From an uncultured Verrucomicrobiota bacterium (GTDB lineage Bacteria; Verrucomicrobiota; Kiritimatiellia; RFP12; UBA1067), in assembly GCA_945613785.1 (NCBI GenBank), contig CALZAJ010000027.1, forward strand, positions 1 to 12,403: a stretch of DNA of 12,403 nt. Reading direction: 5' to 3'. Shown one piece after another: positions 1 through 6,833 of the stretch. Each line of letters starts with the position of its first letter. The stretch's first letter is position 1. The notes under the pieces were generated by a model. The model did no database searches, was not told where the DNA came from, and worked only from the letters and a program-made list of their open reading frames with translations. Made by a program: the position numbers and the translations under genes.

Positions 1-2
1 CG

Positions 3-764
3 ATCATCGCCGGCATGGGCGAGCTCTACCTCGAGGTCATCGTCGACCGTCTGAAGCGCGAGTTCAACGTCGACTGCGACGTTGGCGCTCCGCAGGTCGC
101 GTACCGCGAGACGATTCAGACGTCGGTCGAGAACGAGTACAAGCACGTCAAGCAGTCCGGCGGTCGCGGTCAGTACGCTCACGTCTGCCTGCGCATCGAG
201 CCTCAGGAACCCGGCAAGGAATTCGAGTTCGTCAACGAGGTCAAGGGCGGCGTGATTCCGGGCGAGTACATCCCGGCGGTCGAGAAGGGCGTCCGCAAGG
301 CGCTCGAGTCCGGCCCGCTCGCCGGCTTCCCGGTGGTCAACGTCAAGGCGACGGTCTACTTCGGTTCCTACCACGAAGTCGACTCGAACGAATTCGCGTT
401 CATCGAGTGCGCTCGTCAGTGCTTCAAGCAGGCCTTCCTTAAGGCGAAGCCGCAGCTCCTCGAGCCGATGATGGACGTCGAGGTCGTGGTTCCGGAGCAG
501 TACATGGGCGCCGCCAACGGCTCCATCAACCAGCGCCGTGGCCGCATCGAGGGCATGGAGGACCGTGCGGGCGTCAAGCTCCTCAAGGCCACCGTCCCGC
601 TGGGCGAGATGTTCGGTTACTCGAACGCGATCCGTACGGTCACCCAGGGCCGCGGTTCGTTCACGATGATCTTCAAGCAGTACGAGGCCGTTCCGCGCAA
701 CATCGCGGAAGAGGTCATCAAGAAGCGCGTCGCCGAGGGCAAGGTTCGTCCGTCCGCCGACTAA
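3..764 (+). CDS. fusA: Elongation factor G, C-terminal part (5' end outside window)
   Basis: The reading frame is open from the first full codon, so the gene begins upstream. About 253 residues are present, roughly the last third of a ~700-residue EF-G. Visible landmarks are the end of domain III (GMGELYLEVIVDRL), the domain IV signature SYHEVDSNEFAF near position 370, EPMMDVEVVVPEQYMG leading into domain V, and the domain V motif EMFGYSNAIRTVTQGRGSF. EF-G is the cytoplasmic GTPase that drives tRNA-mRNA translocation and works with RRF in ribosome recycling. The GTPase domain is outside the window. The domain IV-V junction reads GAANGSINQRRG, where common bacterial EF-Gs have something like GDVIGDLNRRRG, so a paralogous EF-G is not excluded. 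Codon use is strongly biased to C-ending codons and CGT, as in highly expressed genes. The gene ends at an intrinsic terminator; no tuf or rpsJ follows, unlike the classical str operon. Confidence 0.97.
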   Translation: MIAGMGELYLEVIVDRLKREFNVDCDVGAPQVAYRETIQTSVENEYKHVKQSGGRGQYAHVCLRIEPQEPGKEFEFVNEVKGGVIPGEYIPAVEKGVRKALESGPLAGFPVVNVKATVYFGSYHEVDSNEFAFIECARQCFKQAFLKAKPQLLEPMMDVEVVVPEQYMGAANGSINQRRGRIEGMEDRAGVKLLKATVPLGEMFGYSNAIRTVTQGRGSFTMIFKQYEAVPRNIAEEVIKKRVAEGKVRPSAD

Positions 765-784
765 CGTTCGGTTAAGATTCGCTG

Positions 785-822
785 AAAAAGGAGCCGCGGC
801 AATCGCCGCGGCTCTTTTTTTT
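785..822 (+). terminator. Rho-independent terminator of fusA
   Basis: A perfect 10-bp G+C-rich stem pairs GAGCCGCGGC (791-800) with GCCGCGGCTC (805-814). The loop is the four bases AATC, and eight T residues follow at 815-822. An A run at 785-789 sits before the stem. It starts 21 bp after the fusA stop. The structure is clear enough that read-through from fusA into the next gene should be limited. Confidence 0.96.
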
Positions 823-834
823 GCGCCCTGATGT

Positions 835-843
835 TGCTATAAT
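835..843 (+). promoter_or_regulatory. Extended -10 promoter TGCTATAAT, predicted leaderless start
   Basis: TGC followed by a perfect TATAAT (838-843) lies between the fusA terminator and the ATG at 851. With normal -10 to +1 spacing, transcription would begin about position 850, right at the start codon. No convincing -35 is seen: at 17-bp spacing the bases are the T run of the terminator. No Shine-Dalgarno site precedes the ATG. Confidence 0.8.
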
Positions 844-850
844 ACACACC

Positions 851-2269
851 ATGGTCAGGTCTGTGATTCTTGCATTGGTTTCCCTCGGCGCGGGATTGGT
901 CTCCCGGGCGGTGGAGTCGGTTGATAAGCCGGCGGTCGAGCGATGGAACGAGGGTGTCGAACTTTATCGTTCGGGCGACACGAACGGAGCTTATGAGGTC
1001 ATGAACGACCTCTATACGGGCCTTGATCCCGTCTACAGGGTGAAGGCGGCCGAGGTCATCGCCAAGCTGCGTCATGAAGCGTCCCGCGATCCCGAGAACA
1101 AGGAGGCGCTGGCCGCGCTGGAAGAGGCCGCGCTGGCGGCGCAGGTCGCCTTGCGGGCGAATCCCGGTGACGCGCGGGCCGAGCGCAACTTCACGCGGGC
1201 GACTGATGGGCTCCTCGGAATGCGGGATGCGAAGCGTGTCAATGACATCCTGGCGAAGAACCAGAACGCCGATCCCGGAAGTCTTCTTCGCACGTCACGT
1301 GACGAAGCGCGTGCGTTGATGGACGAGAGCGCGGGGCTGCTGACGAATCGGGCCGACGTGGCCGTTGCCAAGTCGGATTCGCTTTCGGCGCGGGCGGAGA
1401 AGCTGGACGAGACGTGGATTCTCGCGCGCGAGGCGATTGTGCAGTCCGTCACCAACGAGGAGCAGGCCGCGACGATCCAGAGCCGGATCGATGCTGCGCG
1501 GAACCGTACCGCCGAGGCCGCCCGTCGGTTTGGTGAGCTGGATGCGGATGGCTATTCGTCGATTGCCGATGCCGAGAAGGACTTCAACGACTTCTTCAAG
1601 ATGATGGCGATGCCGCGCCCCGCGATGGAGGAGGATCTCGTCACCCAGTCGAATGCCTGGATTGACGTCGAGAAGATCAATGAGCGTCCTTGGCAGCGCG
1701 AGGCCCTTGATTACACCCGTCGTTTCCGCAGCGTGTTCCCCGCTTGGGCGCGTCAGTACGAGCAGGCGGCGCAGGCCGACACCAACAAGCCGCCGTTCAC
1801 GGCCGAGGCCCAGGCAAAGGTGTCCGACCTCTCCACCCAGCTCGAGAAGATTCAGCTGAGCTGCTGCGAAGAGATCGATCCACCTTTGCAGGAAGATGCG
1901 CTTGATCTCATCCGTCAGATCCTCGACTTGCTGCCGAAGGAGGGCGGCGGTCAGCAGGGCAACCAGGGGCAGCCCAAGCAGAACGACAAGCAGAACCAGA
2001 AGCAGGATCAGCAGCAGAAGGACGACAACCAGGACCAGGGCCAGCAGCCGGACCAGCAACAGCAGCCGGACGATCAGCAGGACTCGGACAACCAGAAGGA
2101 CGACGAGCAGAAGGACGAGGGAGCAGAGGGGCAGGAAGAGGAGCCCAAGGACGACAAGGAAGTCGAGGCGCTTCTGAAGAAAGCCCAGGAGCGCAACGAT
2201 GAGCATGAGGCCGAAAAGCGGGCCCGCATGCGCAAGGCCCCGCTTCGACCGGATGAGAGGGACTGGTGA
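851..2269 (+). CDS. Exported helical protein with Gln/Asp/Lys-rich region and BatC-like tail
   Basis: This predicted protein has 472 residues. The N-terminus (MVRSVILALVSLGAGLVSRA) looks like a signal peptide, so the product is probably exported or membrane-anchored. Residues about 30-365 are Ala/Glu/Arg-rich and probably helical; the first part (ERWNEGVELYRSGDTNGAYE, about 31-50) looks like a TPR unit. Residues about 365-437 are low-complexity Gln/Asp/Lys/Glu. The conserved-looking tail (438-472) contains LLKKAQERNDEHEAEKRARM and ends PDERDW. TPR repeats, a Q/N/K-rich linker and a tail ending in DW recall BatC-type proteins of the Bacteroides aerotolerance operon; this is a resemblance, not a proven assignment. 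No Bat partner (MoxR ATPase, VWA proteins, BatD) lies downstream within the window. ATG 851 is preferred over an in-frame TTG at 821, which lies in the terminator T run and upstream of the promoter. Confidence 0.8.
   Translation: MVRSVILALVSLGAGLVSRAVESVDKPAVERWNEGVELYRSGDTNGAYEVMNDLYTGLDPVYRVKAAEVIAKLRHEASRDPENKEALAALEEAALAAQVALRANPGDARAERNFTRATDGLLGMRDAKRVNDILAKNQNADPGSLLRTSRDEARALMDESAGLLTNRADVAVAKSDSLSARAEKLDETWILAREAIVQSVTNEEQAATIQSRIDAARNRTAEAARRFGELDADGYSSIADAEKDFNDFFKMMAMPRPAMEEDLVTQSNAWIDVEKINERPWQREALDYTRRFRSVFPAWARQYEQAAQADTNKPPFTAEAQAKVSDLSTQLEKIQLSCCEEIDPPLQEDALDLIRQILDLLPKEGGGQQGNQGQPKQNDKQNQKQDQQQKDDNQDQGQQPDQQQQPDDQQDSDNQKDDEQKDEGAEGQEEEPKDDKEVEALLKKAQERNDEHEAEKRARMRKAPLRPDERDW
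1942..2160 (+). repeat. CAG/GAC-rich low-complexity coding repeat
   Basis: Within the BatC-like gene about 220 bp are built almost entirely of CAG, AAG, GAC, GAG and AAC codons, giving alternating Gln, Lys, Asp, Glu and Asn. It is an imperfect, irregular repeat. The product of this stretch should be a disordered, charged linker between the helical body and the C-terminal tail. Confidence 0.85.
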
Positions 2270-2314
2270 GCGGTCTGTCGGTCGTGCCAGACACTTGCGT
2301 CTCGCGGCCCGCCG

Positions 2315-2348
2315 AATCGAACAATCAAATAAAATCAAACAATCAAAC
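2315..2348 (+). repeat. Four 8-bp AATCAAAC-type repeats forming the murG leader
   Basis: The units are AATCGAAC (2315-2322), AATCAAAT (2323-2330), a 2-base AA spacer, AATCAAAC (2333-2340) and AATCAAAC (2341-2348). The murG start follows at once, as AATG. The block is very A-rich and G-poor in a G+C-rich genome, so the leader should be unstructured. There is no Shine-Dalgarno site. A TAAAAT at 2330-2335 could serve as a weak -10, without a TG extension or a -35. Confidence 0.85.
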
Positions 2349-2349
2349 A

Positions 2350-3423
2350 ATGAAGATAGTCGTTGCTTGCGGAGGGACGGGTGGACATGCGTTTCCGGGT
2401 CTGGCGGTGGCGGAAGAGTTGCGCCGGCGCGGACACGAGGTGACGGTCTGGGATTCGGGACGTGATGTCGAGTCCAGTGTCATGCGGTCCTGGAACGGTC
2501 CGATTTTCTCGACCGGTGCCAAGCAGCTGTCGCTTCGGAATCTTTTCGCCATCTGGCGTTCGATCCGCCGTTGCCGTTGGGAGATGAAGAAGGCGAAGCC
2601 GGATGCCCTGCTGGCGATGGGGAGTTATTCGTCGCTTCCGCCGGTGCTGGCGGCGAAGAAGTGCGGGGTTCCCGTGGTATTGCACGAGGCCAACACGGTG
2701 CCGGGGCGCGCGGTCGAGTTCCTTTCGCGTTATGCGAAGACGGTGGCGATCAGCTTTGACGTCACGGCGAAGTACCTGCCGGGCGTCAAGACGGTTCGGA
2801 CGGGTCTGCCGGTCCGCGACGGCATCACGAAGGGCGTCCGTTTCCCCAATGTCCCGGCCGATGCTTTCACGGTCTTCGTGACAGGTGGCAGTCAGGGCGC
2901 GCACATGGTCAACCTGCTGATGAGCGAGGCGCTCGTGCAGGTGAACGAGGAGCTCCGTCGTCGGGGTGAGGCGGCCAAGCGCAAGCTTTATGTCATCCAT
3001 CAGACGGGCGTGAAGGACGAGGGCCCGGTGATGGCTGCCTATGCCGCGGCCGGCATGGATGCGCGTGTGCATGCGTTCGAGCAGGAGATGGCGAATGCCT
3101 TTGCGACGGCGGACATCGTGGTCGCCCGTGCGGGCGCCTCGACGTGCTTCGAACTCGCCGCCTGCGCGAAGCCGGCGCTGCTCATTCCGTTGCCGACGGC
3201 GATGCGCGATCATCAGCATTACAACGCGGACGCCTTTGCCGCGTCGGGCGCGGCGGACGAAGGCATCCAGTCAAAGCTGGCGGCGCATCAGCTGTCCCGC
3301 TATCTGCTCGCGAAGTACGACCATCCTGAACAGCTCGTCGCCATGCGCGAGAAGATGGCTCTGCTGGCGACGCCGGACGCCGCGGCGAAGGTCGCGGAAC
3401 TGGTGGAATCCTCCGCCAAATAA
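2350..3423 (+). CDS. murG: MurG, UDP-GlcNAc:lipid I N-acetylglucosaminyltransferase
   Basis: This GT-B glycosyltransferase adds GlcNAc from UDP-GlcNAc to lipid I to make lipid II, on the cytoplasmic face of the inner membrane, as the last intracellular step of peptidoglycan precursor synthesis. The 357-residue length is typical. Motifs in order are the N-terminal loop GGTGGHAFPG (8-17), a GSYSSLPP loop (91-98), HEAN followed by TVPGR (112-120), the second G loop GGSQGA (179-184), the nucleotide-binding RAGASTCFE (260-268, E268 expected to contact the ribose) and DHQHYNA (287-293). ATG 2350 is chosen because the family begins directly with K-I-V-V-A-C-G-G-T-G-G-H; the frame stays open back to a GTG at 2266, but that extension has no family-like sequence and overlaps the upstream stop. 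It is not within a mur-fts cluster here. Confidence 0.96.
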   Translation: MKIVVACGGTGGHAFPGLAVAEELRRRGHEVTVWDSGRDVESSVMRSWNGPIFSTGAKQLSLRNLFAIWRSIRRCRWEMKKAKPDALLAMGSYSSLPPVLAAKKCGVPVVLHEANTVPGRAVEFLSRYAKTVAISFDVTAKYLPGVKTVRTGLPVRDGITKGVRFPNVPADAFTVFVTGGSQGAHMVNLLMSEALVQVNEELRRRGEAAKRKLYVIHQTGVKDEGPVMAAYAAAGMDARVHAFEQEMANAFATADIVVARAGASTCFELAACAKPALLIPLPTAMRDHQHYNADAFAASGAADEGIQSKLAAHQLSRYLLAKYDHPEQLVAMREKMALLATPDAAAKVAELVESSAK

Positions 3424-3432
3424 CCCGATTTG

Positions 3433-3441
3433 TGCTATAAT
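3433..3441 (+). promoter_or_regulatory. Extended -10 promoter TGCTATAAT of adk, predicted leaderless
   Basis: TGC directly precedes a perfect TATAAT (3436-3441), 9 bp after the murG stop. The predicted +1 is about 3448, and the adk ATG is at 3450, leaving a leader of 0-2 nt. No -35 match is visible at 16-18 bp spacing. No Shine-Dalgarno site precedes the ATG. It is nearly identical to the site at 835-843. Confidence 0.8.
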
Positions 3442-3449
3442 ATAACATT

Positions 3450-4082
3450 ATGAACATTGTTATTTTGCTGGGTGCCCCGGGCTCGGGGAAGGGAACGGTT
3501 GCGGGCAAGCTCGCTGCCGACAATGCGAACCTCAAGCACGTCTCGTCCGGAGACCTTCTCCGCGGCGCTGTCGCGAAGGGCACGGAGGCGGGCAAGCAGG
3601 CCAAGGAAGCCATGGAAGCCGGCAAGCTCGTCGCCGACGAACTGATTGCGACGATGATCAAGGACGTGGTCGCCGAGACGACGGGCGATGTCACGATGCT
3701 GCTCGACGGCTTCCCGCGCAATCTCGCGCAGGCCAAGATCCTCGACGAGATGGGGGCTCCCGTCAAGTCTGCCGTCCTCATCGACGTTCCGGACGAAATC
3801 ATCCAGGACCGCATCGCGGGCCGCCGTACGTGCCCGAAGTGCAAGGCCGGCTACCACGTCAAGAACCTCCCGCCCAAGGTGGAGGGCATCTGCGACGTCT
3901 GCGGCGAGAAGCTCACGATCCGCAAGGACGACAATCCTGACACGGTCAAGGACCGTCTCGTCGTCTATCATCAGCAGACCGAGCCCCTGATTGAATTCTA
4001 CAAGGGCAAGAACATCCTCAAGACCGTCGACGGAATGACGGGCGTCGAGAGCGTCGCGGCGAACTTCCTCAAGGTGATGTAA
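3450..4082 (+). CDS. adk: Adenylate kinase, zinc-type LID
   Basis: The enzyme catalyses reversible ATP + AMP to 2 ADP in the cytoplasm, setting the adenylate energy balance. The protein has 210 residues. The P-loop GAPGSGKGT is at 8-16, the AMP-binding segment SSGDLLR at 32-38 and DGFPR at 86-90. The LID domain carries four cysteines (C128, C131, C148, C151) in a CPKC...CDVC arrangement, the structural zinc site of many adenylate kinases, absent in the E. coli type. This is the long form with a complete LID. It is followed after 2 bp by map, the gene pair that in many bacteria sits after secY in the spc ribosomal-protein operon; secY is not present here and adk has its own promoter. Confidence 0.98.
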   Translation: MNIVILLGAPGSGKGTVAGKLAADNANLKHVSSGDLLRGAVAKGTEAGKQAKEAMEAGKLVADELIATMIKDVVAETTGDVTMLLDGFPRNLAQAKILDEMGAPVKSAVLIDVPDEIIQDRIAGRRTCPKCKAGYHVKNLPPKVEGICDVCGEKLTIRKDDNPDTVKDRLVVYHQQTEPLIEFYKGKNILKTVDGMTGVESVAANFLKVM

Positions 4083-4084
4083 CC

Positions 4085-4855
4085 TTGAAAGTCGACATCA
4101 AGAGCAAGGCCGAAATCGCCCGTATGCGCGAGGCGTGTCGGATGAGTGCGGAAATCCGCGACATCTGCGCGAATGCTGTCGCACCGGGCGTGACGACCGG
4201 CGAGATCGATGACCTGGTCGTCGAGTACTGCAAGAAGCACAACGTCAAGGCGAGCTTCTACAAGTATGCGGGATTCCCAGGGCATCTGTGCGTCTCGATC
4301 AACGACGAGGTCATCCACGGCATTCCCGACCGCAACCGCGTGATCATGCCGGGCGACCTGGTCAAGACCGACGTCGGCATTTTCAAGGACGGCTTCAATG
4401 GCGACACCTCCCGCACGGTCATGCTGGGCGTGACCGATCCGGAGGTGATTCGTCTTGTCGAGACGACGAAGCAGTGTCTCAAGGCCGGTATCGCGGCCTG
4501 CGGTCCGGGTGTCCATCTCGGTGATGTCGGCTATGCGATCCAGCAGGTCGCGGAGGCGGCGGGCTTTGGCGTGGTCCGTGACTGGATCGGTCATGGCGTC
4601 GGCCGCACGGTCCATGAGGATCCTGAAGTCCCGAACTACGGCAAGCCTGGCACGAAGCTGCAGCTGCGTCCCGGCATGACGATTGCGATTGAGCCGATGA
4701 TCTCGATGACCAAGGCGGGCGAGAAGACGCTGGTGCTCGAAAACGACTGGACGGTCGTCACGCGCGACCGTTCGCTCTCGGCTCACTTCGAGCACACGGT
4801 GGCGATCACCGACGACGGTTGCGAAGTCCTCACTTTGCCGGCGGACTATCCCTGA
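4085..4855 (+). CDS. map: Methionine aminopeptidase, type I
   Basis: This cytosolic metallopeptidase removes the initiator methionine from nascent proteins after deformylation. It is a 256-residue type I enzyme without an N-terminal extension. The metal ligands are in place: D96 (KTDVGIF), D107 (NGDTSR), H170 (IGHGVGR), E203 (IAIEPM) and E236 (AHFEHTV). The substrate-site histidines are H78 (EVIHGIP) and H177 (RTVHEDP). The start is TTG at 4085: GGTGAT (4073-4078) lies 6 nt upstream as a Shine-Dalgarno site inside the end of adk, and the first residues (MKVDIKSKAEIARMREA) match how the family begins. The next in-frame ATG (4124) would cut off the conserved first helix. Co-transcription with adk is likely given the 2-bp spacing. 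Confidence 0.97.
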   Translation: MKVDIKSKAEIARMREACRMSAEIRDICANAVAPGVTTGEIDDLVVEYCKKHNVKASFYKYAGFPGHLCVSINDEVIHGIPDRNRVIMPGDLVKTDVGIFKDGFNGDTSRTVMLGVTDPEVIRLVETTKQCLKAGIAACGPGVHLGDVGYAIQQVAEAAGFGVVRDWIGHGVGRTVHEDPEVPNYGKPGTKLQLRPGMTIAIEPMISMTKAGEKTLVLENDWTVVTRDRSLSAHFEHTVAITDDGCEVLTLPADYP

Positions 4856-5036
4856 AGTCTCCGAGCCCGAAGGCGCTTAGGTCGAATGGCGGCTGATTGC
4901 TCGGGGATGGATGGTCCGTCCGGCGCTTCTTTTGAACTCAAACGGAGCGCTTTTGACACGGCGGAGATCCTAGAACCCTGTCCGTCGTTCCCGTGAATTG
5001 CTTTGGAACGCGCGGCGACGCGCTGAAGGGCTGAGT
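4856..5036. other. 181-bp gap between map and nadK
   Basis: No ORF with coding character and no RNA gene was found. It contains an imperfect long-range inverted repeat (4858-4866 with 4899-4907, 9 pairs including one G-T, 32-nt loop) that has no T run. It also contains a direct repeat of GCGCTT followed by TTTTGA-like sequence (4923-4937 and 4947-4959), and an isolated TTGACA (4953-4958) with no matching -10 at normal spacing. The nadK promoter is not evident. Confidence 0.6.
5010..5030 (+). promoter_or_regulatory. nadK ribosome binding site preceded by a GCGA tetraloop hairpin
   Basis: GAAGGG (5025-5030) lies 6 nt before the ATG at 5037 and decides that start over an upstream in-frame TTG at 4998. 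Immediately before it, GCGCG (5010-5014) and CGCGC (5019-5023) form a short all-G+C stem closed by GCGA, a GNRA-type tetraloop. A role for the hairpin in translation control is only a possibility. Confidence 0.6.
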
Positions 5037-5831
5037 ATGAAGATCAAGTTCTATGCCAATGGCGGCAAGCCCAAGGCGAAGGCCGCGAAAAAGACTTTGA
5101 CGGCCGAGGCGAAGGCCCTGGGCCTCGAAGTGACCGCATCGGGCAAGCCGGACGTCATCATTTCGCTCGGCGGCGACGGCACGATGTTGCGCGCCGTCCA
5201 TGAGTTTCCGGACGTGCCGATCCTGGGCCTCAATCTCGGTGGCCTCGGTTATCTCTCAAGCGTCGGTGAACGCGAGTTCATCAAGGCGCTCCGCATGCTC
5301 GCGAAGGATCGCTATTCGGTGTCGGAGCGCACGATGCTCGAGGTTCGGCACGGCGATTCCGCGGCGATTGCGCTCAATGAGATAGCCATTCTCACTGGAA
5401 TGACCGGTCACGCGGCGGTGATGGACGTGGAATCGCTGGGGCGCGCGGTGACGCGCTACATGGCCGATGGCCTTGTGGTGGCGACCCCGACCGGTTCGAC
5501 CGCGTATTCGCTGGCCGCAGGCGGACCCGTTCTCATGCCTGATGTGGGCGTGGTGGTGATGACGCCGCTGAATCCTCATGCGCTCGGAGCGAGGCCGGTG
5601 GTGGTGCGCGACACGGTTCGTTTCAGCGTGACTTCGCGTCGCCGAGCCAATGGTGCGCATGAGCCGCTTGGCGTCTATGCCGACGGCGAGAAGGCCTTTG
5701 AACTTGCCGCCGATGAATCGGTCGAAATCCGCCGCGCCGCCATAACGGCAAAACTTGTCGAACTCGACGGTTACGATCCGTACGAGGTGATGGCGAGAAA
5801 ACTCGGCTGGAGCGGTAGCAACGTGAAATAG
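5037..5831 (+). CDS. nadK: NAD kinase
   Basis: NAD kinase phosphorylates NAD to NADP using ATP (or polyphosphate in some families) and sets the NADP(H) pool in the cytoplasm. The protein has 264 residues, slightly short compared with many bacterial forms. The signature GGDGT is at 45-49 (D47 the expected catalytic residue), GLNLGGLGYL at 64-73, the conserved NE pair at 114-115 and the diagnostic DGLVVATPTGSTAYSLAAGG at 144-163. TPLNPHALGARPVVV lies at 176-190 and ADGE at 215-218. ATG 5037 is supported by its Shine-Dalgarno site. The nucleoside kinase gene starts 16 bp after its stop, so the two are probably one transcript for nucleotide cofactor and pyrimidine metabolism. Confidence 0.96.
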   Translation: MKIKFYANGGKPKAKAAKKTLTAEAKALGLEVTASGKPDVIISLGGDGTMLRAVHEFPDVPILGLNLGGLGYLSSVGEREFIKALRMLAKDRYSVSERTMLEVRHGDSAAIALNEIAILTGMTGHAAVMDVESLGRAVTRYMADGLVVATPTGSTAYSLAAGGPVLMPDVGVVVMTPLNPHALGARPVVVRDTVRFSVTSRRRANGAHEPLGVYADGEKAFELAADESVEIRRAAITAKLVELDGYDPYEVMARKLGWSGSNVK

Positions 5832-5847
5832 TCTCTGTTGGGGGAAC

Positions 5848-6780
5848 ATGGAAATGACGATTGATGAACTGAATGCGGCCGTGGACAGCGGTGAAATCGA
5901 CGAGATCATTCGCGTATGCGAAGCGCGGCAGTGCAAGGAACTGTCGAAAATCGCCGACACGATTACGCTCAAGCCAGGCGTGAGACTTGTGCAACTTGCG
6001 GGGGGCTCTTCGGCCGGAAAAACAACCACGGCCAAGCGTCTGTGCACTCAGCTGAGGGTGAACGGCCGCGTGGCTATGCACATGTCGACCGACGACTATT
6101 TCGTGGGCGACGCGCGCAATCCGCGCGACGAGAACGGAGAATTCGACTACGAGACGATCGAGTGCGTCGACATGCCGCGTCTCGCGCAAGACCTCAATGC
6201 GCTTCTTGCTGGCGAAACCATCCGTCCGCGGCGTTTTGATTTCATTCGCCACGAAGGCTACGGTCCAGATTTTACCGTGTCCCTGCCGCCAGGAGGGATT
6301 ATCGTACTTGAAGGCATCCATGCGCTCAATCCGCGGCTGACGGCCGCGGTTGCCGACAACTGCAAGTTTCGATTGTTTATCGATCCGGTTTCGCAACCGA
6401 TCGTTTTCGCCTTCACGAGATTGTCCGCCACCGATGCGCGGCTTTTGCGCAGGCTTGTGCGCGACAACCAGTTCCGCAAGATGGATCCAATGACCACTTT
6501 TTCCATGTGGCCAAAGGTTCTTGCAGGCGAGGAGAAGTGGATCAAGCCTTTCCGTCCGCTCGCCGACGCCGAATTCGATTCGGCCCTCGCCTACGAACCG
6601 GCCGTGCTCAAGCCTTTTGCGCAAGGCCTGCTCGCTCGCGTGCGGCTACGCGGGATTGATGATCCCAAGGTGGAGTTTTTGATGGAATTTCTCGAATCGG
6701 TGCATCCAACCGACCCCACCAAGGTGCCGGGCGATTCGATCCTGCGCGAGACAATCGGCGGCAGCCAGTTGGAATATTGA
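5848..6780 (+). CDS. Uridine kinase-family nucleoside kinase
   Basis: This P-loop kinase of the uridine kinase/phosphoribulokinase superfamily probably phosphorylates uridine or cytidine in pyrimidine salvage; substrate is inferred from the family. The 310-residue protein has the Walker A GGSSAGKTT at 52-60, DDYF at 82-85, NPRDENGEFDYETIE at 91-105, EGIHALNP at 155-162 and a C-terminal DSILRETIGGS. These match the kinase half of a larger family in which the kinase is preceded by a TGS domain and a ThrRS-like SAD domain. Here only about 45 residues precede the P-loop, so those domains are missing. GGGGG at 5840-5844 is the Shine-Dalgarno site; its 3-nt distance to ATG 5848 is short and the 9-nt distance to ATG 5854 is better, so the protein may start two residues later. 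Codon use looks less biased than in the adk and porter genes. Confidence 0.9.
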   Translation: MEMTIDELNAAVDSGEIDEIIRVCEARQCKELSKIADTITLKPGVRLVQLAGGSSAGKTTTAKRLCTQLRVNGRVAMHMSTDDYFVGDARNPRDENGEFDYETIECVDMPRLAQDLNALLAGETIRPRRFDFIRHEGYGPDFTVSLPPGGIIVLEGIHALNPRLTAAVADNCKFRLFIDPVSQPIVFAFTRLSATDARLLRRLVRDNQFRKMDPMTTFSMWPKVLAGEEKWIKPFRPLADAEFDSALAYEPAVLKPFAQGLLARVRLRGIDDPKVEFLMEFLESVHPTDPTKVPGDSILRETIGGSQLEY

Positions 6781-6797
6781 GGGAAAACTGATATAAT
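6769..6797 (+). promoter_or_regulatory. Promoter of the sugar porter (TTGGAA, 17 bp, TATAAT)
   Basis: TATAAT (6792-6797) is preceded by TGA, giving an extended -10. TTGGAA (6769-6774) lies exactly 17 bp upstream and matches the -35 consensus at four of six positions; it falls in the last codons of the nucleoside kinase gene. The predicted +1 is about 6804, leaving a ~30-nt leader before ATG 6834. Of the five promoters in the window it has the best -35. Confidence 0.8.
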
Positions 6798-6833
6798 TAC
6801 TAAACATTTCATCAATAAAAGGGTAGCGAAACC

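Noticed and set aside
821..850. In-frame TTG start 30 bp upstream of the BatC-like gene ATG
   Set aside because: It lies in the terminator T run and upstream of the -10 box, so it would not be in the mRNA. It would also put a non-signal sequence before the signal peptide.
2273..2292. Hairpin GTCTG/CAGAC after the BatC-like gene as a terminator
   Set aside because: Only 5 bp with a 10-nt loop and no T run follows.
1295..2350. Long antisense reading frame (351 codons) opposite the BatC-like gene
   Set aside because: Its Leu/Val runs are simply the reverse complement of the CAG/GAC-rich coding repeat, and it lacks a plausible start signal. The + strand gene has a promoter, signal peptide and family-like tail.
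4953..4981. TTGACA before nadK as a standard promoter
   Set aside because: No -10-like hexamer is found at 15-19 bp spacing; TAGAAC is only 12 bp away.
5623..6624. Antisense reading frame of 333 codons opposite nadK and the nucleoside kinase
   Set aside because: It spans two well-recognised + strand genes and shows no family motif; a shadow of G+C-rich coding sequence.
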